64,000 bases of DNA, from contig JANCRA010000019.1 of the NCBI GenBank assembly GCA_024362935.1, positions 7,188,501-7,252,500 on the forward strand, in the 5' to 3' direction. Shown here in pieces: positions 1 through 13,600 of this stretch. The stretch is from Setophaga petechia (taxonomy: Eukaryota; Chordata; Aves; Passeriformes; Parulidae). The position numbers were made by a program, and so were the translations under genes. A model generated the notes under the pieces. That model was not told the DNA's origin and did not search any database. It saw nothing but the letters and a program-made list of their open reading frames with translations. Position 1 is the first letter of the stretch; each line of letters opens with the position of its first letter.

Positions 1-1593
1 CTTCCTGTGAACCACATTTAATAGACAATTCCCCATTAAGTGATATTTTTCTAACACAGGGCATCACCCACATGCAGTTATGCAATGTCACTAATTTACA
101 CATTTAAAAGAACGTAAAGCAAAGTATGTGCTTAAATGGTGAGAGGAATGACTACTATACCAAATACAACTGCTCCTTCAAATGCTGGTTATTTGTTGGG
201 TATTTTTTTGGGGGTGGGTATATTTTGCCTTAAGAAAAGGTCACACCCCAACAATATTGAAAGGCAACCACATCATATAGCAAAAAACTCATTTTTTCTG
301 AAGGAATCTGTTCTCATCCCAGAACTAAAAATTCCCAGATGTTAATTTAAGAACTGTAGATCAAAATTCCTGAAACTAGAAGAAATGTTCAGGTGTTCCC
401 ATTAGGACAGCAGTATCATTGTTCCTATGGACAATAAAACCATAGGTTTTAGCTAAGAAAAAAATATAATTTGCTGTAAGTGCACCAAAGCCCAATTGTG
501 CATCTCTCTCCTGTTGATTCAATTGTTTTCACTTAAGGAAAATATAAAGAGCATCCCTCTCATTCATTATTTAACTTGCATAAATAACTGTTTGAAGAAT
601 ATATTTAATAGTTTATTCACATACTAAAGGGTATTTGGGAATGTCAATTCTGTTTTTCAAAAAAACTACTGCTTTTACAGTGTTGTAACAATTTCCTCTT
701 TCCATCAAAATAAAGATTTTTGAGCTCATATTACTAAACACTATTCTCATTTCTACTTCTTGATGTTTGAATGCTTGGCTCATTGTTTCAACAGAGAATT
801 TGTAGATTCACTGAGAAATAAATGGGACAAGTCTCTTCTCAAGGGCAGATATCCATTGATTGCAGTCGTGTTGTAGGGTTCTCATTCACAGCATCGGAGT
901 GGTTTCTGGTTTCCATAACAAACCTCCTTGATCACTGTAGTTCTCTTAATCAATTTTCACTCCTCTGAACCCTTTCTGAGCTCACCCAGCAAAATGAAAC
1001 ACTTTGCAACACAGGTTTTGCAGGCATTGCTAGAGGTTCTGCAAGCCAAAAGTGGTGGACTGTTTCCCAGCAGTGTGAGAGTAACAATCTCAGGACAGTT
1101 TTCATATTTTGTATGGCATTAATCTGGCCCAGAAAACCTCCTTACATTGATGACGGTTAAGACAGTAAGACTCCAGCTCTGCAGAGGGTTTGACATTCAG
1201 GTCAGATCCATGGTCATGACAGATCCATCATGGTGGGGATGGGAGACAATGACAGACCAAAAGGATGACAGACCATATACATAAAGGCTTGCAGTACTAT
1301 TTGAAAAAAAACCCCAAAACAAACCCAGATCAACAACCCAGACACTTCCAAGGTGGAATGCATTTATCAAAAATTAAACTTTGCCCCATTATAAATGATT
1401 TGAAGTTTGGGTTCCTGAGCTTGATACTGGACAGGGGAAAGGGCAAGGCCAAGGTACTTCTATCTTAAATTATACAGCAGTATCATTAGGACAGTATTTA
1501 AAACCTATTATTACAAGTATGAATAATTTACAAATGTGACTTTAAGAATATTGTAACTAAACAGTAGTAATAGAAGTTTAAGCTCAGAAGACC
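1..1593. other. 3' flank / 3' UTR region of copy 1
   Basis: AT-rich sequence with no convincing coding content on either strand. It includes the likely 3' UTR of copy 1 on the minus strand and a short imperfect repeat of GACAGACCA-like units near 1215-1275. No repeat family was recognised. Confidence 0.4.
604..617 (-). promoter_or_regulatory. Candidate polyadenylation signals of copy 1
   Basis: On the minus strand, AATAAA (617-612) and ATTAAA (609-604) lie about 1 kb downstream of the copy 1 stop codon. I saw no AATAAA closer to the stop. Position and motif only; no transcript support. Confidence 0.25.
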
Positions 1594-1698
1594 TTAATCT
1601 TCTTTCTTTTGTGTTTGAAATCGTTCCATTAAAGCCCTAAATATATTTCCTGGTATTTTCTGGTGTTTGTCTATGAGAGCTTGGACTGCTGCTTTTGT
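1594..1698 (-). CDS. Copy 1 exon 7: C-terminus and stop
   Basis: The acceptor is TTCCCTACAG/ACAAAA; the stop TAA is at 1596-1594. It encodes 34 residues beginning TKAAVQALIDKHQKIPGNI and ending in a charged QKKED tail. Copy 2's last exon has exactly the same length, with 23 of 34 residues identical by hand count. Confidence 0.9.
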   Translation of the reverse strand, partial: TKAAVQALIDKHQKIPGNIFRALMERFQTQKKED

Positions 1699-4600
1699 CT
1701 GTAGGGAAAGAAAAAAGGTTTTGGTCAGAAAACCTCATTTTCATACTGCTCATATAATAACACAGTTTCTAGGCTCTTTTTAATCCTTTCAAATATGACA
1801 GATATATTGCAAATCCAAAATAACTGTTCTTCCATATTTAAGCCCAGAGGATGTGATTGTGATAACACTGTCAAGAGACAGACCAACAAACTAGTATCTC
1901 TTATGTGTGATAGCTGCGTTCACAAGCTGTGTTAGTGATACACAAAAGTCAAATGACAACAGAGTAAATTCATGAAGATACTTAGGTCTATAAAGCATGT
2001 TAAACACCTGCATGATGTACTGCAACTCAAACTTCTGCCTATGCCCAGGTTTGCATCAATAACACTCTTCCAGTGGGCACCACCTTTGATTCTACACCTG
2101 CTCAGAAGCAGCATGGGAAACACCATTGTGTCTCAGCACATTTGACTTGCACAAAGTAATGCCCTCTGGTCCCAAGGCCCCTGAAGGGTCTGGTCCTGTG
2201 ACACATGCTCAGGCCCCTTAGCTGCATGTGACAGCAGCCTTCACTTTCACTTAAAAAACAAACAGGCCAAGGAGTCACGGCACTTACTCTTATTATATAA
2301 AAGCTATATAGGGAACATGCAAAAGCAGGGCAACATGCAAAAGCTGGGTGAGAACACACTTCCTATTCTGCCTAGACAAGCACAGGCTAGGGAATTCTGC
2401 CAGAAACAGAATAACAGAGATTTGCCTCTGTAAACCAGGGGTCAGCAAGGACAGATATTAGTAGAATGCTGTTTGTTGGTAAAGCTCCCACAGTTTATAT
2501 GAAGTAAGTGATCAACTGATATGTCCTGGGACAAGGACTTCATACATCTGGTCCTAAGTGATTGTACAGATCTAAAATTTGTATTAGGTAAAAAATTTGA
2601 GCTTTATTTTTTGCTCTATATAATAGGAAAATGCATACTGTGCCTTAGCCTGAAATATGAGATACAACTTAAAAATCGCTCTAACTAAATAGGATTCTAG
2701 GGAATTCACATTCTTGGGGCTTTATCTAGCAGAATCTGCACTTAAATCAGAAAATAGTGAGGGTTGGCATAAATGTAAGATGTCAATGCATGTCTGAAAG
2801 TAACTGAAACACATTCTCTGCTGAAAGCTAGTTCTGAAGTCCTGTCAGAGTGATCCCACAAAAGAAACAATCAGTGTTCCATAACCAGGGTCTAACATAC
2901 TTCAGACAAACATTTTAAGAGTATTTTTGCAGAGATCTAATCATAGGATAAACAGACAAAGAGACAACTGAACTGATGCCTGCATGGTCAAGAAAAGTCT
3001 CTCTCTCAAGTGAAATTTTTAGAATATTTTAAGTGACCATCTGTGGAGTTTTCAAAAATACCTGTTTCAGCCCACTCCATCTCACTGCCCCACCACTTAA
3101 CTGGTTTATGTCTTTGCACTGTGATATCTATTAATAAACAGAATAAACATGAGGACCTGAAGATCCTTTCTATAAGGCATGCAAATCTGAATTAAGAGGA
3201 ACATTTAGAAGCTAAATTGCTGGGCTTGAAGCTGGACAAAATAGAAACACACTAGACAAAGCACTGAAATTATACATATTTTTCTTTTATTGTATGTAAT
3301 TCCAACAGTTTGTGAACATAGATTTGCTATGTTTGAAAGGCTTCCTTAGTATCTTTATGAAAACACCAGGAAGCAGAATGCTTCCTCTTGGGTGAAATGC
3401 TTCTCTCTGTCAACTGAGAACTGTCTTGTCTGACCAAACTTCTTCAGTCTTTAAAGCAAGTTGTTTCTCAAAGCAAATATAGGGTGCAATTAACTTTATA
3501 AGACCTAGAACATCTGCAAGTTGCAGTAATAAAAAATATAGTATTTAAGAACGACATTCAGAGTTAGGCAAGTACAAAACTTACCACGATTCCGCCAATT
3601 TCTATAACTGGCTTCTAGACAGAAATCTCTTGACAAGACTATTGCAGTGGTTTTTTATCAATATTTTAAATTTACATATATAGATATCTCTCTTACCTTT
3701 GTAGCTAGCTCCTCAGCAGTCATATTTGGTTCATATGGAATGGGTTCTCCAATAAATGTACGAAGCTTGACAGGAAACCCCCCGTACAGAGGAACTATTG
3801 GCAATCTAATACGCTCATATAGCGACCTAAGTATTTCTAATGTGAAAAAACATGGTTGAAAATGGGAGAAAGAAAGGTGGGGAAGGGACAAGGGGAGTGG
3901 GGAAGGGTAAAGGAAGGAAGAGAGAAAGAGAAAGAGAGAGACACTGGGATTATTCTGTAAAGTTTTTTGTCCCCACTATGTCTTAACATTGAAACTGGCT
4001 TGCAAAGTAATCTAGCTCCCAATCCAAACTCTCAAATAATGTGGTATCTTCAAGTGCTATCCTACCTTGACTTTCATTTCCTAAAAGCTGCATTAATGCT
4101 TATATCAGACTTATTTCTACTCTAACTTGGTGTGAAATCTTTCCTCCAAAGAGTAGCTGAAACGAGAAGAAAGAAGAGGAGAGAAATTCAATAGCTGCCT
4201 CTCTGGAGAGGAAGAGAATCTTACACAATACAAGTTACAGGTTCAGCTCATTTGACAGGTTAGAATTAGAAACTAGCACTGAAAAACTGCATGTTCAGTC
4301 CCATTGAGGTCTACAGGATCAGAAAGAGCCTTATCTGCCTAAAAGACAGTCATGCTAACATACTGAATTGCTCTTTCAGATCACACACTGGTTGCAGTTA
4401 AATAACAAAAAGAGAGAAAAAACAGGTATTTCAAACAGCTCTAAGAGGACACATTCTTCTCCACATGTCAGTTTCTAAGTGTTTAAACCAAATGTACCCA
4501 GAAGAGATTTTTTGAAAAATAAGCACTAATATTATAGTTCTCAATTTCAGACAAGAAACTCCATTAACTGGCATGCTGGTATAAGAAAGTCCTTACTGAT

Positions 4601-7600
4601 CAAAATGTGGAATTTTCTGTACACAACCTATAAGAACAAAGGCAAAACTACTGAAACTGGAGTAATACCTCCAGTGCCCAAGAAATTACACTCCTCTAAC
4701 AACTCTGTTGTAGAGTGCAAGGAGCACAAATGATTTTGGCTTCAATTTCCTCTGTTTGGGATTCTCCTGAACACAGCAACAATTAATTGCTGTTGATTTT
4801 TGTACAACATGACAAATGTGTGAATTACTCCAGCTTCTGCATCTGATGCCTTGACTTGTGCCATGCAATATATTTCTCCTCTTAAACAGAGGGGGAGAGA
4901 AACAGAACTGTGCTGCCCTGCAGCCTTCTGATGAAGGTGATGATGCCATACTTGAGGCAGAACACTCCAGTGGTGTGGAGATTTGTTCAGGCCCCTCTGC
5001 CAGATAGTAACTAAGAGATATAAAAAAGAGGGAGTTTAGCAAATGAGCAGAGATGTGGGCATCTAATCATCCCAGAGATGGACCTGACAGACAATTAACC
5101 CATCTATTCATTTTCTGGTTATGGAGATAAGGAAGGAGAGCTGCCAAATGCAAGGTTTTGTGAGGAACCACAGGTCTAGTGCAGAACAGAAAAGCAACTA
5201 TAGATTAAATGTAGTTCAAACCATTCAAACTTTAAGTACAGGTAGAGGTGTAAGCACAGAGCTTTAGGAAAACAGAAATAACGTGTCAGTTGCCAACCTG
5301 TTCGCTTTGCTTCTTAACAGACAGCAGGAAACCTATGGTTGGCCTAGCAGATATAAGCAGAGAAAAAAGTGCCTTAAATCTTCCTGCCTTTTTCTGGCTC
5401 CTTTTTTCTTTCTTCTACTGCTTGTACAAAAGAACACCGTTATGTGGAAAGTAACCTAGATGAGCCAATATCACAGCTAATGCAGTATTAAATCCTAATA
5501 ACATCTCTGAACTCTACCAGAGAGCAAACATCAAGAAACAAGGCTGTGTTAAATCTCAAGCTTATATGAGGATTATTTCTACAGATAAGCTAAACATACA
5601 TGGAAAAATAAACTACAGAAAAATAGAAAATATCTTACTTATTCCTCCTAATGTCCTAAAGCCTTCTCGAACATTTTGTGTAAACATAGGAATGATGGGC
5701 TAGGAGGGAAAAAAAATAATTAAGAATTTAAGATAGCACTATCTAAAAAACTTCTACCTCACTTAAGTAAAAGGCAAATTAATTTCAGAAGTGTTTCTCA
5801 GACAAGGATATATAGAGGGCAAAACAGGTATTCTAAAGTTCTTCTGTGACCTTCTGCCATGAGGTTTCAAACTAAAGAATACTACAAGATTCCAGTGAGT
5901 CACTGTTTCAGCAAGTCTCTTAGAGCAGTCCAGAATTTCAGAAACTATGGAGCTTATAGGCGTCCCTCCCCCCTATCTAGCAGTGTTTGCACACTTGTGA
6001 CTTAAGCGCTTAAACCTCTTACCTAATTTGTAGTTATGCTCAAAGGGAAGGGTTCACAGGATTGGGACACTAAACTTGTCTGATTCCTCTCTGCTATGCT
6101 GATGGTATTGCTTCACACTGGATGTGTCATATTCAATACATGTCCATGACTTATTTCTGCTGATGCATACTTGGAATGGTGTTGAATATTTCAAGTTTTT
6201 ATTGCTGTTTTTAAAATTGCAAACAGCTGTCAAGATTTAGAAGAGCTGTGAGGGGGTTAGCTGCTATCTAAAGTTTTTCAATAGCATTTTATGTTATGTC
6301 CCCACTATACACAGCATCATCAGAAACACAGAACTCTTTATGGGATTTTCATGAACTCAAATTCTTTTAAACTTTTTTAAGACAAGCATGGGGATGAGCT
6401 AGCACATGTAACTTTCCAGACATGCATCAAGTTTAGGGTTTTTTGAGAGGAAACAAAGGTCTGTAAATAATTACAGAGAATAAAAGGAAGTGCAGTTGCC
6501 TAAACTGAATGCATACAAATGTCTTTATTCTTGAACAATCTTATTTGGAACATCTTACTTTCGACATAGAGGTAGAAATTTTTGTTTATATGACAGAAAT
6601 TCTGGCAAAAATCTGCTGAAATATGACAACTTCAACACGTTGAAGGCCCCAATTTTAGACAAATTTTTCTGATATTTCAGACAAATTCTTCTTTCCATGA
6701 GGAGTTCTGCTTATCATTCAAGGTGACTTAAAAGTTCATCTTTAATCTAAATAAAGATGCTTTTCCCACTTTCAGTCTGTCTCTGACACTCTTTCTATTT
6801 TACTGCATCTCTCAGTTTTGTTTTGTTTTTTTTTCAGGGGGGATGAAGCTACACACCCTGTGAGTGCATAAAGGGAACCAACACACATCCAATTAAATAA
6901 ATGCAACTAGCACAATCACAGCTGAATCTCAAGTATAGCCCTTCACATGCTATTATAATACATTAGTAAAATCTAAACCTGTTGAAAATACCTGCTTAAA
7001 CAGTGTTATTTTCCTTGAGAGAGAAGTGATGCACACCTGGGTCTTAAAAGTATTCTATTTCTGTGAAAAATCCAGAGATTGAATCCAGAGTCTGTCTTTG
7101 ACAGTAACTAAATATAAAACTCCTGGTGTGAGACTTGCTTTTAAATTAGGTATATGCAGACCTATGGACATATGCACACATCTTCCAAGTACAAATCTAG
7201 AACAGGAGGGATTCTGAAATGATTACTAAAATAGTTACAATTCAAATATATCTCCCACACTGTGGTGCCTCAGCATTTGGTCCCCTATGAATAACGACCC
7301 ACCTGCTGACTAAGCCCAACGCTGTACATTAGAACTGAAGAGTTCACACCAGTGACCAGCCCTGGACATTCCTCACTGCCATAAAATGCCAATACAGTAC
7401 AAAGTGTCAGTGAATCTATACCCTGCTGGGTCACACCACACTTCAGCGACAGAACAAACAGAAACATGGAGTTGGACACTATGATCCTGATGGTCCCTCC
7501 CAACTCAGCACATTCTGTGACTCTGATATAGAGGGCTGTTTCCCAACCATGCAGGTCAGGGAGGGCTAGGCCATCACAATACTAACCAGCTGTGTATAAA

Positions 7601-10600
7601 ACAGCACATGCTTATAAGGAGAAACCATCTTGTATTTCATCTCTCGTTCTTTTGAACTCTGGATTTCCTAACCACACTATTCTTAGCTGACCCATAAGCC
7701 TTCTTTTCTATCAAAAGCAAGAAAAAGAGTCAGGAAATCTAGTTGTTAGAGCAAGTAGGCCATACTCATGACAGTCAGAAATCTAACATCAAATACATGA
7801 TAATCAAAATAGCTTTCTCTGGAAGAAAGTACTAACAACTTAGCTTTCTTTGCTTCTCTTCCATTACGTGTCATTCTTACCACTTTTGCATCAATGGCCA
7901 CCTGAGCAAAGCCCTTCCGATCGCTCCACAAAATATTGTACGTTTCATCACTGAAGAGAGCTTCCCGAAGTCCTCCTGGGGCAATGGCTAACAGATGACC
8001 CTCCTCCAGAGTCCTGACACAAGCTTCTTTTGGTCCATGTATAACTCCAAATACATCAAGTAGTATTCTGAAACCTGCAGGGTTAAGATAACATTCATTC
8101 TGAAAGTGTTAATTTGTACTACCAGGGAGTACAGATTCCCAGCAAAGAACACTATGGCTAAAATTTAATTGTCTAATAAGCTGTGGCCCACAGTCCCCAA
8201 GAGGGACTGAAGCATTAAGTCTAACTTACAGATTTGGTCTGCAAAGTTGAAGATTTAGGGGTTTCAGTGGCTTTTTGCCATAGTAAAGTCAGGTGCTATG
8301 CCACAGTCAGGACTAAACTGAAAAAGAACTGTCAAGCACTCTGTGATATCTTTCACATGTCCCTTCGAAGGAGTTGTTTGACTCAAGGGCACTGGATCCT
8401 TGCTCAAGCTCCACTGTTCAAACATAGCACAGTCCAAATAGAGAGCAACAAGAAGCAAACTAGGAAAGTTGTGGTTCTGTTTTGTAAACTTCAGCAAAAA
8501 ACAGTAGTGCATAAGGAGGAGAATGACAAAGAAAATGCATCATTCTCTGCATTATGGATCACTGCAGCAATTGACTCTGGTTCAGTCTGTGAGTACCTGG
8601 ATGGCATTTCATACAGAGAAGCATCTGGTAAGCCTCAACTGGGTACACTCATCTTCTCTTAATATTGTAACTGAAGTCTTTTACCTAATGTTACATAAAC
8701 TCCTCATATCACCTTAAATTTCACGTCATTTGGACTGTACCCTTCAAGAAACAGTAGAACATCAAAAATTTGCTACAATCATCAAAAGGAACACATCTGA
8801 TCAATTTAGACAACTAGCCTATTGTTAAAGGACATAACTACCACAGACCTCTGTTCAATAGATTTTAAACTTACACAGTATTTATGAGTAGTGCATACCA
8901 AAATAGTAATTTTGCAGGAAGTAAGTCCTGTTTGGTTGGTCCAATAGATTTTAAACTTACACAGTATTTATGAGTAGTGCATACCAAAATAGTAATTTTG
9001 GATGACTGGGCAGTAAGGGAAACATTATTTCTCTTCCTTGAAATTTCCCACTGAAGCAAACAACCTTATCAGCCATAGAAAAGGATGAAGAACTGATCTA
9101 GTCAAGTTTGCCTCTCAATAACAAATGAATAGCTGTGACTATATATACACATTTGCTATATACACACACATGCTAAAGGAGAGCCCAAAGAAATTTAAGA
9201 AGACAGAGGTCTATCTTCTCTTACAGCCTGTATAAATCTAAGGGCTTGGGAAGAAAAGCATGAAGCAACACATTGGTAGTTTATTCTTAACTAAACTCTG
9301 ATTTCTAACTAGTCTTTTTAACTGGTGTGAATATAATTACTCCCAACACATCTCCATACCCAATCAGGATCTGTCCATACACATGGCCACAGAACACAAG
9401 TTGCATTACACCTGTCTCAGATTTTTCTGTGCCTGCCTCACACACTGCTGATGACACTCCGTCTTCATCCAAAAGCATTTGCACAGAAGAACACCTGGAA
9501 TTGAAAGTCATTCTTTCAGGTGCTTTTTTGGGGGGATTTTTAATAGCTGATTTTTACAATGCTTGGCATTCCCAAACTAATTAAAGCTTTCTGGAACATA
9601 CCTAGTGGTAAAAAGCTGCCTGTCTCCAAGTCCTTTCTGTCAGTGAGCTCAGAGACAGACAAAACAGTAATGAAAATGGTTGAGATGAGCAGGAAAGAGA
9701 CTCCAAGGAAGCAAGGACTGTGACAACACCGTTTCTGCATTGGATACACTAATGAAGGGGTGAGGGGGAGAGTGTGTGTGACAAAGCAAACACCGTGAGT
9801 TTGTCCAGTTCATTTATCATTAAAAAAAACCAAAACAGAATATTGTCAGAATACAGACAAAAAAATGTACTAAAGAATAGTTGTCCAGGGAGGTTTTAAG
9901 TTCTCACAAAATTTCTCAGCTGCATATCCCCCTTTGATTAGTATAAACTTTATATTCTGAGCAGCGCTTCACAGCCTTGCCAGCAGATCACACATTACTA
10001 TTGATATCTCTGCTTCAGTACCAAAGAACAACCTGGCTCCCTTAAAGGAGCTGAGAGATGCAATCTGACACAATGGCCCAGAAAGGACAGCCAGGGAACC
10101 TGCATCCAAGGCAAAGGTCACCACAAAGACAGAAGAACCACTGGGGTAGTACCAGGTAGCACTGCATGAAAGGAACCAAGAATCTGTTTTTCCATTTTAA
10201 ATAACAAAACAACTCTCTAAATTATCTAAACACAATTTTTCAGCCATGCAGAAATTTTCTTCCCAACACCAAGAAATTCAAACTTAATTTTATTCCACAG
10301 TTCAACCCGAACTCTGCCCTTTGCCCAAACATACTCTTCTCCTATTTTCCACAAGGCTGTATTGGCAGAAATGTTTGAAAACCCTTTGAAGAGCAGCCAG
10401 TAAGGCATGTAATACTGCTCTCAACTTGTGCACTATGTACATTTATCTTGGCCCCAGTGACTGTAATATCAGGGTTGTCAGCTACCAGATAGCAAGGATG
10501 TCATCATTTTCCAATTTTCCTTTAGGATCCCAACAGTGAGGAACCATTTAGACCACTGAATCCAACCTTCCATAGTTGTAGATAATTCACACATATATAT

Positions 10601-13600
10601 CTGCGGAGCATCTAGTCCACAAGATACTTTGCGACACCTTCTGCTTTGACAAGAAGCCAAAGCTCCTTTCCTCTGCAACATTACAGGAAAGGGACTGTCT
10701 TAGTTACATAATCTAGCAGGCATCCTTTTAAAGAGGGCTCCTAGACAACTTCAGGAAGCAAAAATAGCCCATACTATAGCAGAGGATGATGGAGAACAAC
10801 ACAAGTGAAATCTCAGACCTCTCTGAATACATTGGGAAAAGGCTTTCTCTGAAATTTAGAGATGTCAATGGTTTTCCAAGCACTACACAGCTAAGAGTCT
10901 AAAGGAAACAGAAAGCGGGAATATTTGGTTTGTTTTTCCCTGTGGCAAATCTCTAGTTATAAGGGAAGGAAAAAAGAATTTACATGGCCGTATGTTATAT
11001 CCTTCTCCTCCAAAATGTAAGAAAAGCATACTTAAGACTGACACAATTTTGACATATCCATGTGCGTCTAAACAGACTCCTCAAATGCACCGCCACCCTG
11101 TCCCATTTCCCCTGCATTGAGCATAATAACTTTTGGTTAAAACATCATCTGAAAATGCATCCAATTTAATCTGAACACTTAACCAAGATCAGACAGCCTT
11201 AGTATTAGGATAAAATTATGCAGTCTTTCTGGTTTCATTCACAAGGAAAGCAGCATCTACCTGAGCTGTCAGTCGTAGATTACTGTGCTTATTTTGAAAC
11301 AATTCACAACATGTTCTGGGGTCTTTGGACTTGTCTCCCTGAACAGCCTTAATTCCTTCACAGAACCAGAGAATTATGTAGATTAGAAGGAAGCTCTGGA
11401 GGTCATCTAGTCCAGCCTCCCACTCAAAGCGGGTTCTACTAGATCAGGCTATTGAGAGCCTCACCCAGCAGAGTTTTGAAAGTCTGCAAGGATGGAGATT
11501 CCCCAAGTTGCCTAAGCAATCTCTTCAGGTGCCTGATCACTCTCATGGTAAAATACCTTTCCACACATCTAATCAAAATTTCTTGTGTTGCAACATGTCT
11601 CTGCTACTTCTCAATCTATCGCTGTGCACCTGTGACAAGAGTCTGACTCCCTCTTCTCCCCACCCTCCCACTGAAGACAGCAATAGCATCTTTCCACACC
11701 CTTATCTGGTAAACACCAAACAAATCCAGTTCTCTCAACCTCTTTTTCTACACTTTGTGTGCTCCAGACCCCCATAATCCACTGAACATGTTCCAGTGTG
11801 TCAGTGTACACCCTACCAGAGACTCCAAAACTGGACACCATGTCACGGGATGTGCTTGCACAGGCGCCATGCCAAGGGAAAAAAATTTCTTCACCCAAAC
11901 TGGTGGCTACATTCATGCTACAAAAAGCTTACCATGCAGTTCATCTTCTTTGCTGTAACGGCACACTGCCAAGTCACATTCAGCTTGCTGTCCACTAGAA
12001 TCTTAAGTCCTTTCCTGCAAAGGCCCCTTTTATCCAGAGTACTGTCACACAGAATTGCTCATCACAGCTGCACAGCTCTACATTTGCTTTTTTTGAACTT
12101 CATAATATTTCTGCCACTTGAATTCTATGAAGTCACTCTGAGAACAAGTTTTAATGCCCAGTATATCAGCCGGTCCCCCAGTTTGGTATCATCAGTGAAT
12201 TTCCTGTGCATGTTCCAGGCCCTCATCCAGGGGTACTATAAAAACACTACACAGCAGTGGTCTAAGTATCAATCCCTGAGGAATGCCTGGAGCTGTTGGC
12301 TAGATGTTGTACCACTAAAACCAGTTCTTCAAGATCAGCCGTTCAGCAAGATGTTTCTGCAACGTTACTGAATGACATTTGGGGGACTCCTAAGTATACT
12401 CCCACTTAGAGCCTGATTTTAAAGCAGAAAAGTAGCAAAATGTAATGCCTCATCTGATAAACATCTGTGCCTATGAAGATACAATACAGAGCCAAATCTG
12501 CATCATGAAGTAGGTTATATTAGTCATCTGTATGCAAAAGATTTGATGGCCACTGATAAATGAATCTGTTGGCAAAAGCAGTTGTAGGGGCAAAGCAATA
12601 CTGTAATCAGTATGAAAAAGTTCTTTTCAGGAACTAAGGCTGAAATAAATCTATACCAACAAAAAGACAATTTTCTTATATGAGTTGGTTCCACTAAAAG
12701 CACCAGTACACTAACAGGATTCTCCTTGTGACATTTGTGAATTGACAGGCCTTTAATCACAAACCAAACTTGGGAAAGAAAGTGGGTACTACTGCATTTC
12801 ACACAGACAACAAAAAACCCCTCACATAATTAATTTCACCAATTGTCAGTGCATTTCAACAGGCTATCCAGCCAAAATCTTGCCCTAAACATATTTTTCA
12901 TTTTCTATCTGCTTCTCCTCATGTTTCACACAAACATGCTGAACACCTCTCTAGCTTTCCTCCAAAAGAGATTCTACTCGAAACAGTCTTCCTGGGCACA
13001 GGTTCCACTACCTGCCATCCTCAACTGGAAGAGTTGGGTGGAATAAGAAAATAAACTGTCTCTTCAGACTAGTATTCTTAACTTATAGGGCATTTGCTCC
13101 AAAAAGTTTAATTCTTAATCAATTCACACCACTCATTCTGCCTATATTGATAAAAAAGAAACATTTTATTGAAATCTTTGCTAATGATTAATACAGAGAA
13201 CACTGCTTTTCCTACAATCTCCTTTTCTTTGTTTCTAAACACCCTAGAGTCATTGGAAAGTGTTGCCCAGACAGGACTATGTCCCATCCTTGCATGGGCC
13301 AGTCTCCTTCTTCTTTGTAAAGAACATGCTGCTCTGTTCCAAAACTTTCACTAAATTTGCCTGAATGTCTGTTCTGAAAGCTGTGCTCCTGCAACACAAT
13401 TTCTATTAATTACACAATTTAAAAATTCAAATAACAATTCCAAAACTGCTTGTTTATAATGAAGTGTGTTACCTGGTACTCTAAAGACAAAATGATCAGC
13501 TACTACGCTGCAGCGCCTCTTCTTCATTATATGAAGTCTAGCTGTGAAATAGATATAGTCAACAGGAGTAGCTCCATGATAAAACACAACAAGTCCTGGT

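Noticed and set aside
11452..12371. Plus-strand open frames of up to 191 codons.
   Set aside because: They are antisense frames of the inverted CR1 at 11358-12390.
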